From: Synergistaceae bacterium | GTDB lineage: Bacteria; Synergistota; Synergistia; Synergistales; Aminobacteriaceae | Length of the DNA stretch: 41,391 nucleotides | Assembly: GCA_017443945.1 (NCBI GenBank) | Contig: JAFSXS010000020.1 | Location: 1-41,391 of the forward strand | Direction: 5' to 3' | Shown: piece after piece, positions 23,641 to 32,253 of the stretch | Numbering within the stretch: position 1 is the first letter of the stretch | Layout of the letters: every line of letters begins with the position of its first letter | Made by a program: the position numbers and the translations under genes | Notes under the pieces: generated by a model | Databases searched by the model: none | Told to the model about the DNA's origin: nothing | The model's input: the letters and a program-made list of their open reading frames with translations, nothing else

Positions 23641-23646
23641 TATAAT
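23641..23646 (+). promoter_or_regulatory. Possible -10 of the glycosyltransferase gene
   Basis: TATAAT 48 bases before the ATG at 23689, with TTTACC at 23616-23621 as a poor -35 (19-base spacer). The ribosome binding site CAGGAGTG follows. Confidence 0.35.
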
Positions 23647-23688
23647 GTTAAGACTAGGGGATTTATTTTATACAGGAGTGATTAATTA

Positions 23689-24786
23689 ATGTCAGAACAA
23701 AGCAAACACCAGATATTTTGTGCATTATTTGACATAAAAAATGAACACATCATAAAGGATCACGGTTTATTAACATGGGGAATGCACGAATATTATAATT
23801 ACAACTCATTTTTTGCGACGTACAAGAATGACGATTACCCAAATTTGAAATATCTTCCCGGCGTAAAAATGGAATTTATCCCGAAAAAGTCCGGCAACTG
23901 GTTAAAAGATTCGTGTTCATGGCTGCGGAAAAATGCGAAAAGAATCGACGTGTTATTTATTTATCACCTTAGGCGGGTTACTTTGTCTCAAGCATTAATC
24001 TATAAAATATTTAATCCGCGCGGAAAAATTTATCTCAAGCTGGACGGCTGGCCCCTTCCTCGTGAAATGTCGTTCTTTATGCGCAAATTAATGCAGCTCG
24101 AAATAAAATTATGCGATTGTGTCAGTACAGAATTTCGAGAAAATACAGAAATATTATCGCGTTCATGGAAGAAAAAAATTATTCCCGTTGCTAATCCCGT
24201 TAACCCGAATGAGATTCAAGACTTTAAAAATTTTTCACAACGTCAAAATATTATATTAACCGTCGGGAGGCTCGGCACATATCAGAAAGCTACAGAAATT
24301 TTGCTTGAGTCATTCGCAAGAATCAGCGCGCAAATTCCAAACTGGACTCTAAAACTTGCAGGTTATATCGCAGAAAATTTGAACATCGCAGACGATTTTT
24401 ACGCAAAATATCCGGATTTACGGGAACGAGTTATTTTCACGGGCGAGATCAGAGACCGCGAACAATTAATAAATTTCTACAGGGACGCGAAAATTTTTGC
24501 ATTCCCGTCAAGATTCGAGAGTTTCGGAATAGCACTAACTGAAGCAATGTCGCAAGGTTGTTTTGCAGTTGTCAGCGATATTCAGTCAAGCAGGAATCTA
24601 ACAGAAAATTTTAAATTCGCACTCTCCAGCAAAGTAGACGACATTGACGGACTCGCGAAAAATCTTCTATACGCCTGCACACATGAAAACGAGACAGAAA
24701 AATCAGCACTCGAAGGCCGCAAAGCAACACTTGAACGCTGTAATCTAAAATTTATATGCGACTCAATTATTGACGAGCTGAAATAA
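23689..24786 (+). CDS. GT-B glycosyltransferase of family 4 type
   Basis: 365 residues with the two-domain GT-B layout. The C-terminal donor-binding half begins IILTVGRLGTYQKATEIL and contains RVIFTGEI and the nucleotide-sugar motif FAFPSRFESFGIALTEAMSQG, the E-x7-E signature of GT4 retaining glycosyltransferases. The N-terminal acceptor half is not recognisable beyond KIYLKLDGWPLP. No signal peptide; probably cytoplasmic or peripheral at the membrane, acting in surface polysaccharide or glycolipid synthesis. It stands alone between its own weak promoter and the convergent nusB block. Sugar donor and acceptor cannot be read. Confidence 0.85.
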   Translation: MSEQSKHQIFCALFDIKNEHIIKDHGLLTWGMHEYYNYNSFFATYKNDDYPNLKYLPGVKMEFIPKKSGNWLKDSCSWLRKNAKRIDVLFIYHLRRVTLSQALIYKIFNPRGKIYLKLDGWPLPREMSFFMRKLMQLEIKLCDCVSTEFRENTEILSRSWKKKIIPVANPVNPNEIQDFKNFSQRQNIILTVGRLGTYQKATEILLESFARISAQIPNWTLKLAGYIAENLNIADDFYAKYPDLRERVIFTGEIRDREQLINFYRDAKIFAFPSRFESFGIALTEAMSQGCFAVVSDIQSSRNLTENFKFALSSKVDDIDGLAKNLLYACTHENETEKSALEGRKATLERCNLKFICDSIIDELK

Positions 24787-24804
24787 TTATTTTATCGGCC
24801 ATGA

Positions 24805-25272
24805 TTAATTAAAAATTTCCCTCTGTGCGAAAAATTTTGCTGCCTTGACCATGACTCCATTAATAAAACGCGATGAGTCCCTAGTCCCGAATGAGTTTGC
24901 GAGCTTGTTTGCTTCACTGATTGCGGATTTCACGGGAAGAGACTTCAACATAAAGCCTTCAAGCACCATTAAGCGCAAAATAATTCTGTCTACAATTACC
25001 ATTCTTTCGGGTCTCCAGCCTGTTACGATTCTCAGCAAAAACGAGTCAATCTCATTTTTACGCGTAATAACTTGGCCGATAAGCTCGCGTGAATGCATTT
25101 TTACTTCCGGAGTGTCGCCGCTTGTTAATTCCTCGTTGTTCATAAATAATTCTATTGCAGTGTTCAAATCCTCGTATTGATTTACTTCAAGTGAGAATAA
25201 AAATTGTATTGCAAGCTCTCTAGCTCTGTGAATTGCCTGAAATTTTTTGCCGATAAATTTTTTGTTTGCCAT
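24805..25272 (-). CDS. nusB: Transcription antitermination factor NusB
   Basis: 155 residues from ATG at 25272, one base after the stop of the upstream gene; the frame extends to 25368 but that would overlap the AmaP-like gene and add an atypical N-terminus. The all-helical NusB pattern is clear: RARELAIQFLFSLEVNQYED at the start, then WRPERMVIVDRIILRLMVLE and the conserved VKSAISEANKLANSFGTRDSSRFINGVM. NusB with NusE binds boxA RNA to prevent premature termination in rRNA operons. It is the last gene of the secretin-efp-asp23-amaP-nusB series on this strand. Confidence 0.93.
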   Translation of the reverse strand: MANKKFIGKKFQAIHRARELAIQFLFSLEVNQYEDLNTAIELFMNNEELTSGDTPEVKMHSRELIGQVITRKNEIDSFLLRIVTGWRPERMVIVDRIILRLMVLEGFMLKSLPVKSAISEANKLANSFGTRDSSRFINGVMVKAAKFFAQREIFN

Positions 25273-25273
25273 G

Positions 25274-25720
25274 TCATGCGCTCCAAAATCTGCGTGTAAT
25301 AAGTGAAAGGCCGCGCACAATGAACCACGCCGCCGAACCCCAGAAAAGAGTCCAGAAAAATCCTTCAAAACCTGCAGTAACTATCACAGCTAAACACGAA
25401 GCAGCACCAGCCCACGTCCATGAACTGCGCACAAGTGAAGCAAGCCAGCTTTCAGGAGCAGCCCACACAACCGACGAGATAATGCCCATAGGTTTGAATA
25501 TAGAATTTAAATGCGACTCAACTTTTTGCTTGATTTCCGGGATTAAATCATCTTCGGACAGAACAACGCTTAAATCTGCATTATTATCGCTGCCCGAAGG
25601 TGATAGTGTTATGCTGTACAGTCTGAGACGTGATTTTATAGTGCTCTCGACAAATTCATATAATCCGCCGCTTGAAATTCTGATAGTCCCGTGTTCTGTA
25701 TTCTTCCATAAGAAATACAT
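25274..25720 (-). CDS. AmaP-like two-helix membrane protein, partner of Asp23
   Basis: 148 residues. A soluble N-terminal part contains alternating strands (RLRLYSITLSPSGSDNNADLS) and a helix, followed by two hydrophobic segments (about 104-120 and 122-137) and a basic C-terminus SLITRRFWSA. In other bacteria AmaP-type proteins anchor Asp23 to the membrane and lie next to asp23; here the ATG follows the asp23 stop directly (TAAATG). The assignment rests mainly on layout and position; sequence similarity to Firmicute AmaP is weak. Its stop is 1 base before nusB. Confidence 0.6.
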   Translation of the reverse strand: MYFLWKNTEHGTIRISSGGLYEFVESTIKSRLRLYSITLSPSGSDNNADLSVVLSEDDLIPEIKQKVESHLNSIFKPMGIISSVVWAAPESWLASLVRSSWTWAGAASCLAVIVTAGFEGFFWTLFWGSAAWFIVRGLSLITRRFWSA

Positions 25721-26131
25721 TTATTCGGCCTCTTCATCCTGCGGGGGTAGTTCGATATTGACTTGATAATTATCGCCCGGCCCTGCGTAAATTCCCTGAA
25801 CACTTACATTCACGGCTTTGACGTTATAACCTGTGTAGCGTTCGAGATTATCTTTTATTTTTTCCTGAATGTCCCACGCTAAATCCGGGATTCTCTGGCC
25901 GAACTTCACGAGAACATATGCATCAACGTTTATATTTCCCTGTGAGTGATCCACTGAAACGCGAATACCTGTATTTTTGCGGCCAAGACCGAATTTACTT
26001 GCAAATTTCGACGCAACTTTTATATTTTGTATGCCTTGAATCGTTTTTCTTGCAAGCTCGATTATAACGTCTTCGGAAATATGGATTAATCCGCCGTTAG
26101 CAGCTTTATTTTTTCCGTCTCTAGCTGACAT
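25721..26131 (-). CDS. Asp23/Gls24-family envelope protein
   Basis: 136 residues from ATG at 26131 (MSARDGKNKAANGGLIHISE); a TTG at 26161, preceded by AGGA, would add ten residues overlapping efp, so the start is not certain. The Asp23 core is visible: LIHISEDVIIELARKTIQGI, then GIRVSVDHSQGNINVDAYVLVKFGQRIPDLAWDIQEKIKDNLERYTG, and VKAVNVSVQGIYAG. Asp23 proteins are abundant membrane-associated envelope-stress proteins. In this window the gene sits between efp and an AmaP-like gene, an order seen in several low-GC and Synergistes-type genomes. Confidence 0.85.
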   Translation of the reverse strand: MSARDGKNKAANGGLIHISEDVIIELARKTIQGIQNIKVASKFASKFGLGRKNTGIRVSVDHSQGNINVDAYVLVKFGQRIPDLAWDIQEKIKDNLERYTGYNVKAVNVSVQGIYAGPGDNYQVNIELPPQDEEAE

Positions 26132-26138
26132 AATGTGA

Positions 26139-26714
26139 TTAATTTTTCTTTGCGCGTTCAAGATAAAGTCCTGTGCGTGTATCGACGACTATATCTTCGC
26201 CAGGTTCAATGAAAACGGGAACAGTTACGACGAGTCCTGTCTGAAGAGTCGCAGGTTTACCGCCGCCCGTTACTGTATCGCCTTTAAAGCTGGGGGGAGT
26301 CTCGATAACTTTCATTGTTACACTTTTAGGCAATTCTATGCCCATGACTTTGCCCTCAAAAAATTCGATCTGGATCTCTAAATCATCAACTAAATATTTT
26401 GCTGCGTCTCCGAGAACTTGAGGCGATAATCTCATTTCTTCATATGTAGCAAGATCCATGAAAACATAATCTTCGCCGTCTCTGTAAGAATATTGCGCGG
26501 GTTTATCCTCGTAAATTATGCGCTCAAATTTTTCGCCAGGTTTAAATGAATTCTCAACGATTGAGCCTGTCTCTACATTGCGTAATTTAGTGCGTACAAC
26601 TGCACCGCCTCGGCCCATTTTGTGATGATCATATTCTACGATTTCCCAAATAGCGTCCTGCCAGCGTAATTTTAAGCCGACATAAAAAGTAGTAGTATCT
26701 GCTACTTGTGCCAT
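26139..26714 (-). CDS. efp: Translation elongation factor P with Arg at the modified-loop position
   Basis: 191 residues with the three-domain EF-P layout: KOW-like N-domain, OB domain (YVFMDLATYEEMRLS) and C-terminal OB domain ending in VVDTRTGLYLERAKKN. EF-P relieves ribosome stalling at polyproline. The functional loop reads HHKMGRGGAVV: Arg35 stands where many EF-Ps have a Lys, and Met replaces the usual Pro. An Arg here is the type that EarP rhamnosylates in other bacteria; no earP is in the window. Start is ATG after GGGAGGAA. Relevance: the Pro-rich protein at 20893-21450 would depend strongly on EF-P. Confidence 0.93.
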   Translation of the reverse strand: MAQVADTTTFYVGLKLRWQDAIWEIVEYDHHKMGRGGAVVRTKLRNVETGSIVENSFKPGEKFERIIYEDKPAQYSYRDGEDYVFMDLATYEEMRLSPQVLGDAAKYLVDDLEIQIEFFEGKVMGIELPKSVTMKVIETPPSFKGDTVTGGGKPATLQTGLVVTVPVFIEPGEDIVVDTRTGLYLERAKKN

Positions 26715-26774
26715 TTATAAATATTCCTCCCTAAGTGCAAATAAAATTTTCGCGATTATTATATTATATTGCGT

Positions 26775-28406
26775 CTATTTGCTGTCAAGAATATAAGGTG
26801 TTACAACCATAACAACTTGAGTCTTGTTGCGCGTTCTTGTGCGTGTCTTGAATAATTCTCCCAAAAACGGAATATCGCCTAATATCGGCATCTTCAATAC
26901 TTGACGGTTCATATTTTCACGGAATAATCCGCCGACAACAAAGGGCATACCTTCGCGGACTCTAATTTCTGTCTTGACACTGCGGCTTGATGTACGGGGC
27001 ATTTCTTCACCGGTGCTGCTTGTTATTGTGTCGAGAACTTCTCCGGTTTGTATGTCGAGCTTGAGATTTATAAATCCGTCTCTGCCGATTCTGGGAGTAA
27101 ATGTGAGTTTGGGGCCGACTTCTTCTGTTGACCAAGTTACATTTCCGGCTTGATCTCTTGCTGATATGTAGGGATAATCTTCTGTCAAACTTATTTGGGC
27201 TTCGTGGCCGTCAAGAGCAATTACAGAAGGATTTGCTATAACTTTGCCGCTTCCCCTGCGCTCAAGATTCGTAAAACTGTTTGTGATTACATGCTGCATT
27301 CCCGCGCCGTTGTCGTAAGTGAATGTGCCTCCGCCTGCTGCCCATTGCAAAGTGTATTCATTATAGACAATATCAAGTGCATTAGCTACTTCACGTGTTG
27401 CAGTGTCAGCAAACTCGAAAATATTTGCGCGAATCATTACTTGTTTGCCGGGTAAATCTATTTTCTTGACTGTTTCTGTTACTTCCTGCATTTTTGCGGG
27501 ATTTGTGCGGACATGAACAGCGTTTAATCTTTCATCGACGACTATATTTGCGTCAGGGACTCCCGTAAGAGCTGCCAGCATTGTTTTTACTGCTGATGGA
27601 GTCGAGTAAGAAATATCAAATGTTTTAGTCTCATCATCGCCGGAAAGTTTATATAAACCTTCGCGAGTCCCGAAAACTGTAGTGTTTGCTCCGGCAGTGT
27701 AGCAGGCGATATTATAAGTACGCAGCAAATAATTTAATACATCGTCGATTCTCAAGTCATTAAGAGACATAGTGATTAAAACATTTTTCGGGAAAGACGT
27801 ATCTATTATTACATTTCGGCCGAGTTGATTCATGAACATTCTTATAACGTCCATTAAATCAACTTCTCGAAGCTCAACGGTAATTTTTGTGTTGACCTTG
27901 AACGGGAGAGTCTGACTCGGAGCTATTGCACGTTTTTGCGGGATTAGAACGCTGTTAAAATTTGTCTCCTGAATCGCAGAAAGCCTTATTGTGAAACCTT
28001 CACGGATTACAGAAATTTTGTGCAGCTTTAGAGATTTTGCGCCCCTGATTGTTATCATAGCTTTATTTACTAAGTCATCAGATAAATTTTCTGCGTTGAA
28101 ATCTACTATCATTGGGACTATTTCGAGATCGTCTTGAACTTCTTTATTAATTTCATCCGGCTTGGGTATATTGCAATTATAAAACGTGATATAAGCCATG
28201 TCGTTATTAAATTGCACTAAGGGATCAGGGAGTTTATTTCCGATGAACTTCACTACAAATTCATCTGTGCCGAGCTGATAGACCGCGCATTTTGTGAGCG
28301 ATGAGTCAGAAATTTTTTCGGGCTTTCTCCGTGCAGCAAGCAAAATATCACTTCCTGCAAGAATTAATATAATAATTATAAATATTGCCGAAAATTTTTT
28401 TAGCAT
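26775..28406 (-). CDS. Secretin (PilQ/GspD family) outer-membrane channel
   Basis: 543 residues. Signal peptide about 1-24 (FSAIFIIIILILAGSDILLA), N-terminal AMIN-like/N-domains, an STN-like segment KVNTKITVELREVDLMDVIRMFMNQLGRNVII, a second N-domain (ANIVVDERLNAVHVRTNP), and the secretin C-domain with GSGKVIANPSVIALDGHEAQI, VGPKLTFTPRIG and the C-terminal VREGMPFVVGGLFRENMNRQVLKMPILGDIPFLGELFKTRTRTR, which is diagnostic. This builds the gated ring of a type IV pilus or type II secretion machine and is direct evidence of an outer membrane. No pilus genes follow; the other neighbours are efp and asp23. Confidence 0.92.
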   Translation of the reverse strand: MLKKFSAIFIIIILILAGSDILLAARRKPEKISDSSLTKCAVYQLGTDEFVVKFIGNKLPDPLVQFNNDMAYITFYNCNIPKPDEINKEVQDDLEIVPMIVDFNAENLSDDLVNKAMITIRGAKSLKLHKISVIREGFTIRLSAIQETNFNSVLIPQKRAIAPSQTLPFKVNTKITVELREVDLMDVIRMFMNQLGRNVIIDTSFPKNVLITMSLNDLRIDDVLNYLLRTYNIACYTAGANTTVFGTREGLYKLSGDDETKTFDISYSTPSAVKTMLAALTGVPDANIVVDERLNAVHVRTNPAKMQEVTETVKKIDLPGKQVMIRANIFEFADTATREVANALDIVYNEYTLQWAAGGGTFTYDNGAGMQHVITNSFTNLERRGSGKVIANPSVIALDGHEAQISLTEDYPYISARDQAGNVTWSTEEVGPKLTFTPRIGRDGFINLKLDIQTGEVLDTITSSTGEEMPRTSSRSVKTEIRVREGMPFVVGGLFRENMNRQVLKMPILGDIPFLGELFKTRTRTRNKTQVVMVVTPYILDSK

Positions 28407-28567
28407 GACTCCCCGTACTCCCCTGTCAAATATTTTATGTGATTTATTATACGATTAAGTGATTATACACGCAAGAAATTACGTAAAATTACTATGTATA
28501 AATTAATTGCGAATAATTTAATCTCTTAATCTCAACAAAAATATTATCACAAGAGGTGCATTAATTC

Positions 28568-28987
28568 ATGAAAGATAATAATTGCGGTTATTGTATGAGG
28601 GGCGAACTTCTCGAACAGTTCGGAATTTATATTTGCGATTTGAGTGTAAGCTCTCTGATTCTCTTCAAGGAACAAAGCCACCCGGGACGATGTATTGTCG
28701 CGTATAAAGATCATGTCAGCGAAATTGTAAATATCTCTGACGATGAGAGAAACGCGTTTTTTGCAGACGTGAACAGGGCAGCAAAGGCGATTCACGCGGC
28801 ATTTCACCCCGACAAATTAAATTACGGCGCATACGGCGACACAGGCTGTCATTTGCACGTTCATTTAGTCCCTAAATATAAAGACGCTTACGAGTGGGGC
28901 GGAGTCTTCGAGATGAACCCTAAGAAAAAATTTTTATCTGCGCAGGAATACTCTGACATGATAGAGAAAATCAAAGCGAATCTCTAA
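28568..28987 (+). CDS. HIT-family nucleotide hydrolase/transferase
   Basis: 139 residues. The catalytic histidine triad HLHVHLVP is at about residues 97-104 and is preceded by the family's NYGAYGDTGCHLH. An N-terminal CGYC pair may bind zinc together with a later His. These proteins hydrolyse or transfer nucleotides from phosphoramidates or dinucleoside polyphosphates. Start is ATG at 28568 with AGAGGTG upstream. It is a single gene between the divergent secretin and a hairpin at 29001-29029. Exact substrate unknown. Confidence 0.88.
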   Translation: MKDNNCGYCMRGELLEQFGIYICDLSVSSLILFKEQSHPGRCIVAYKDHVSEIVNISDDERNAFFADVNRAAKAIHAAFHPDKLNYGAYGDTGCHLHVHLVPKYKDAYEWGGVFEMNPKKKFLSAQEYSDMIEKIKANL

Positions 28988-29000
28988 TAACATTACGGAC

Positions 29001-29029
29001 GGGGAGAACAGGTTTTAATAGCTCTCCCC
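29001..29029 (+). terminator. Hairpin after the HIT gene
   Basis: GGGGAGA (29001-29007) pairs perfectly with TCTCCCC (29023-29029). The T-run that would make it a textbook terminator is missing immediately after; AAAATTTTTT appears about 13 bases later. Confidence 0.5.
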
Positions 29030-29084
29030 ATAGTAAACAATAAAATTTTTTATTCATGTGAGATATATTTTTTTTGCGCGCAAA

Positions 29085-29180
29085 TAATAGTGTTAATAAA
29101 ATTTTTTTCTCCGTGAGTCTTTGTCATGGCGTGAATGAAATTAACTTTTTGTAGTTGTAAATGTAGTTGCAAAATTATAA
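29085..29180 (+). repeat. Dispersed element with 12-bp tandem motif (copy 2)
   Basis: Contains TTTTTTTCTCCGTGAGTCTT, then TTTTTGTAGTTGTAAATG and TAGTTGCAAAA. It aligns with 37885-37975 over nearly its whole length, and its 12-bp tandem is the reverse complement of that at 17146-17176. Confidence 0.6.
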
Positions 29181-29253
29181 ATTTCTGAATTAACTTATGG
29201 AATGTAAATATTATACAGCAGAAATATTCGCATAGTAAATTATTTCAAAAGTG

Positions 29254-29284
29254 TACGCCAAAAAAGGTTTTGCCTTTATAAAAC
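29254..29284 (+). repeat. Dispersed AAAAAGGTTTTGCC motif copy
   Basis: TACGCCAAAAAAGGTTTTGC then CTTTATAAAAC. It shares AAAAAGGTTTTGC-TTTATA with 4092-4111 and a TACGCC start also found at 3982. Confidence 0.5.
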
Positions 29285-29424
29285 ATTTTCGGAAAACTAT
29301 GGCAAAATATTTTATTGAATATTTACAAAAAATTTGTTGTATGTGTGCGACCCGTTTTTTTTCTCGCGCTCTTTTTCCCCACCCATAATTATAAATGCAT
29401 GTTTCACTATATCACGCAAAAAAA

Positions 29425-29455
29425 TTTCCTCCGCCCTAATATCAGACAGAGGAAA
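29425..29455 (-). terminator. Terminator of the mgl operon
   Basis: TTTCCTC (29425-29431) pairs with GAGGAAA (29449-29455). On the minus strand the hairpin is followed by TTTTTTTGCG, giving the U-tract 24 bases after the mglC stop. Confidence 0.75.
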
Positions 29456-29478
29456 AAATATAATCTCACGCAAAAAAT

Positions 29479-30687
29479 TTATTTCCTGCGGTATTTCGTC
29501 AAGTCAATAGCAACTGCAACAGCAATAATTACACCCTTGATAACCTGCTGCCACATCGGCGAAACATTTATGAACTGCAAACCGTATTGAATTATCGTGA
29601 ATATCAACACGCCCATTATTATCCCGCCGACTCTGCCTATGCCTCCATTAAGTGAAACACCGCCGACAACGCACGCTGCTATTGCATCAAGTTCATAACC
29701 GTTGCCGTAATTGTTCGTAGCTCCTGCCGTTCTTGCTGCCTCTAGGACTCCTGCGATTCCGTACAAGCACGACGCTAAAATAAATATTCCCATTATATTA
29801 CGGAAAACGTTAATACCTGCAACAACTGCCGCTTCACGATTTCCGCCGATCGCATAAACATTTTTGCCGAAAACTGTCTTATTCAGGACAAACCATATAA
29901 TTAAGCAAATTACTACTGCGATAGGAATTAATATCGAAATTCCCGGGAAATCTCGTCCCATTGAGAATAAACGCATTTGACCTATCTGCGCGAAATCAGG
30001 TCTGATCCCTCCGATGGGCTGCGAGTTGTTCGGAGGCATGTCGAAATAAAGCGAGCAGGTACCGTAAATAATAACTTGCACGGCCAACGTAGCTATAAAC
30101 GGGTGCATGTCATATTTCGCAACTAAGAATCCATTTAACGCACCGAATATCATACACGCGACTATTGCAATTAATATCGGCATCCATAATTGAACCTGCG
30201 GTAAGTCCGGGAAAAATCTATTTGCATATGTAGCAGTCTGAAGCATTGAAGCCGAAATTACAGCAGCAAGACCAACCATACGCCCCGCGCTTAAGTCCGT
30301 ACCTGCTATTAAAAGCGTGAAACAGATTCCCAGTGCCATAATTAATTTTGTAGACGACTGAGTCAAAATATCAAGTGCGACTCTTATCTGCATAAATCTC
30401 GGCTGTAATATGCAAATTACTATAACAAGCACTAACATTGCAAGTAAAATCGCATTGTTTGTCAGAAATTCCCCGAAAGTTTGTTTATTAAGCTCGTTGA
30501 CTTCCTGATTTCTTGAGAGAAAGCCCTTCAACGCAAAACAGACTCCGATTATAATCAAGAATATAGGCAGGTCATAAATTTTGCGGTTAAGTCCGAGCGG
30601 TGCTTTTGCGAAATAAAGTATTACTCCCAGCGCAAGAAAAACAATCCCGGCTGTAGTGATTAGACGCTTTGAACGATTTTCTGCCAT
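29479..30687 (-). CDS. mglC: Galactose/methyl-galactoside ABC transporter permease
   Basis: 402 residues with about ten hydrophobic segments, of the sugar-permease family BPD_transp_2 (RbsC/MglC). Diagnostic stretches are LGICFTLLIAGTDLSAGRMVGLAAV, GALNGFLVAKYDMHPFIATLAVQ and the C-terminal GGVSLNGGIGRVGGIIMGVLIFTIIQYGLQF. It is longer than E. coli MglC (336) because of two extra N-terminal helices and a loop containing GFLSRNQEVNELN. Inner membrane; works with MglA and the two MglB proteins encoded upstream. ATG after AAGGAGAA. Confidence 0.92.
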   Translation of the reverse strand: MAENRSKRLITTAGIVFLALGVILYFAKAPLGLNRKIYDLPIFLIIIGVCFALKGFLSRNQEVNELNKQTFGEFLTNNAILLAMLVLVIVICILQPRFMQIRVALDILTQSSTKLIMALGICFTLLIAGTDLSAGRMVGLAAVISASMLQTATYANRFFPDLPQVQLWMPILIAIVACMIFGALNGFLVAKYDMHPFIATLAVQVIIYGTCSLYFDMPPNNSQPIGGIRPDFAQIGQMRLFSMGRDFPGISILIPIAVVICLIIWFVLNKTVFGKNVYAIGGNREAAVVAGINVFRNIMGIFILASCLYGIAGVLEAARTAGATNNYGNGYELDAIAACVVGGVSLNGGIGRVGGIIMGVLIFTIIQYGLQFINVSPMWQQVIKGVIIAVAVAIDLTKYRRK

Positions 30688-30714
30688 GATAAAAATTTCT
30701 CCTTCTATAAAGAT

Positions 30715-32253
30715 TTATGCAGCTGTATTTTCTTTACGGCCTGCAAACTGTGTAGCGAGTGCCATAATTTTTTCTTGGCTGTATTCGCCCTTGTTGAGGA
30801 AACCTGTAACTCTTCCCTCGCACATTACCATAATTCTGTCAGACATTCCCATTAATTCCGGCATTTCAGACGAGATCATTATAATAGAACGTCCCTGCGC
30901 AATTTGTTCGAGCATAATATTATAAATTTCATATTTTGCACCGACATCGATTCCGCGTGTAGGTTCATCGAGAATCAATATATCAGAATTTGTCAACAGC
31001 CAGCGTGCAATTAAAACTTTCTGCTGATTTCCTCCGCTTAAATTTTGTATGAGAGTCTCAAGTGAAGGAGTCTTGACATTCAATTTTTTGCACTCTCTAT
31101 CAGCTTCGACTCTGCGTTTGTGATCGTTAAGAATGCCTAAATTCGCGTATTTTCTCTGATTCGCTATAACAGTATTCTCAAGTATGGGCAGGATTCCAAA
31201 TATACCGGTTGCGCGCCTTTCTTCTGTGAGTAATGCAAGACCGCGCGACTTTGCAAAACCGGGATTCTTTGACGTATATTTTGCACCGTTTAGGAAAATT
31301 TCACCCGATGCAATGCTCCTGAGTCCAAATAAAGCCTCAACAAATTCTGTTCTCTGAGCACCTACAAGACCGCCAATCCCTAAAATTTCCTGTTTGTGCA
31401 ACTCAAAGCTGACATCTTGGAATGACTTTTTCAGGGGCGAGCAGACGTGTTCAACTTTAAGCACAACTTCATCACTTGGCTTGCCTTCACGAGGCGGGAA
31501 TTGATTCGTCATTTCGCGTCCGACCATCTGCTTAATGATAAAATCGTTCGTTAATTTCTCGCCAGTTTCCTTATTCACAACCGGCCAAGTTCCGACATAC
31601 TGACCATCGCGCATAATAGTAACCTCGTCAGAAATCTCTAATATTTCCTTCATTTTGTGCGAGATATAAATAAACGCGACTCCCTGCGCCCTTAAGCGAT
31701 TAATAATCTTGAAGAGGTGATCAACTTCTCTGTCAGATAATGAGCTTGTAGGCTCGTCAAGGATTATAATTTTTGCTTTCATGTCGACGGCCCTGGCTAT
31801 TTCCATCATTTGAAGTATTGCTGCGCTTTGATCTCCTGCAAGTGCTAAGGGGTCAACGTCAAGCTCTAAATCTTCAAATAGTGCCTTAGTCTTGTCGTAC
31901 ATTGCTTTATGATCAACTACGCCCATATGACCGGGGAATCTGCCGAGATAAACATTTTCCATTACTGACCTGAATCTAATCGGGTGTAATTCCTGATGTA
32001 CCATTGCGATTCCTTTGTCCATTGCCTGACGTGCTGAATGAATGTCCGCTTTCTGACCGTCTAAATAAATTTCTCCGCCGTTAGGTTCGTAAATTCCGAA
32101 TAGACATTTCATCAGGGTTGATTTTCCTGCGCCGTTTTCACCCATGAGAGCGTGAACAGTCCCCGCCCTTACGTTTAATTGAACGTTGTCGAGAGCTTTA
32201 ACGCCGGGAAAAACTTTCGTGATATTCTTCATTTCGAGCAAAAACTCACTCAC
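30715..32253 (-). CDS. mglA: Galactose/methyl-galactoside ABC transporter, dual ATPase
   Basis: 512 residues with two fused ABC domains. The first has Walker A GENGAGKST, signature SLSDREVDHL and Walker B IIILDEPTSS. The second has a degenerate Walker A (GGLVGAQRTE), signature LSGGNQQKV and Walker B ILILDEPTRGID, the asymmetric layout usual for MglA/RbsA. Start is GTG at 32253, whose GTGA overlaps the stop of mglB2, so translation is coupled. Followed by mglC after a 27-base gap. Confidence 0.93.
   Translation of the reverse strand: MSEFLLEMKNITKVFPGVKALDNVQLNVRAGTVHALMGENGAGKSTLMKCLFGIYEPNGGEIYLDGQKADIHSARQAMDKGIAMVHQELHPIRFRSVMENVYLGRFPGHMGVVDHKAMYDKTKALFEDLELDVDPLALAGDQSAAILQMMEIARAVDMKAKIIILDEPTSSLSDREVDHLFKIINRLRAQGVAFIYISHKMKEILEISDEVTIMRDGQYVGTWPVVNKETGEKLTNDFIIKQMVGREMTNQFPPREGKPSDEVVLKVEHVCSPLKKSFQDVSFELHKQEILGIGGLVGAQRTEFVEALFGLRSIASGEIFLNGAKYTSKNPGFAKSRGLALLTEERRATGIFGILPILENTVIANQRKYANLGILNDHKRRVEADRECKKLNVKTPSLETLIQNLSGGNQQKVLIARWLLTNSDILILDEPTRGIDVGAKYEIYNIMLEQIAQGRSIIMISSEMPELMGMSDRIMVMCEGRVTGFLNKGEYSQEKIMALATQFAGRKENTAA

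Larger units (their letters stand above)
28988..29478. other. Non-coding gap with terminators and two dispersed repeats
   Basis: This 491-base gap separates the HIT gene from the convergent mgl operon. It contains a hairpin at 29001-29029, copy 2 of the 12-bp tandem element (29085-29180), a copy of the AAAAAGGTTTTGCC motif (29254-29284) and the mgl terminator (29425-29455). The open frame at 29315-29590 has no Shine-Dalgarno and runs into mglC, so I do not call it. Confidence 0.6.

Noticed and set aside
25266-25766. Plus-strand 166-codon frame over asp23/AmaP/NusB
   Set aside because: Shadow of three well-supported minus-strand genes.
29315-29590. 91-codon plus-strand frame near the mgl terminator
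   Set aside because: It lacks a ribosome binding site, crosses a terminator and runs into mglC on the other strand.
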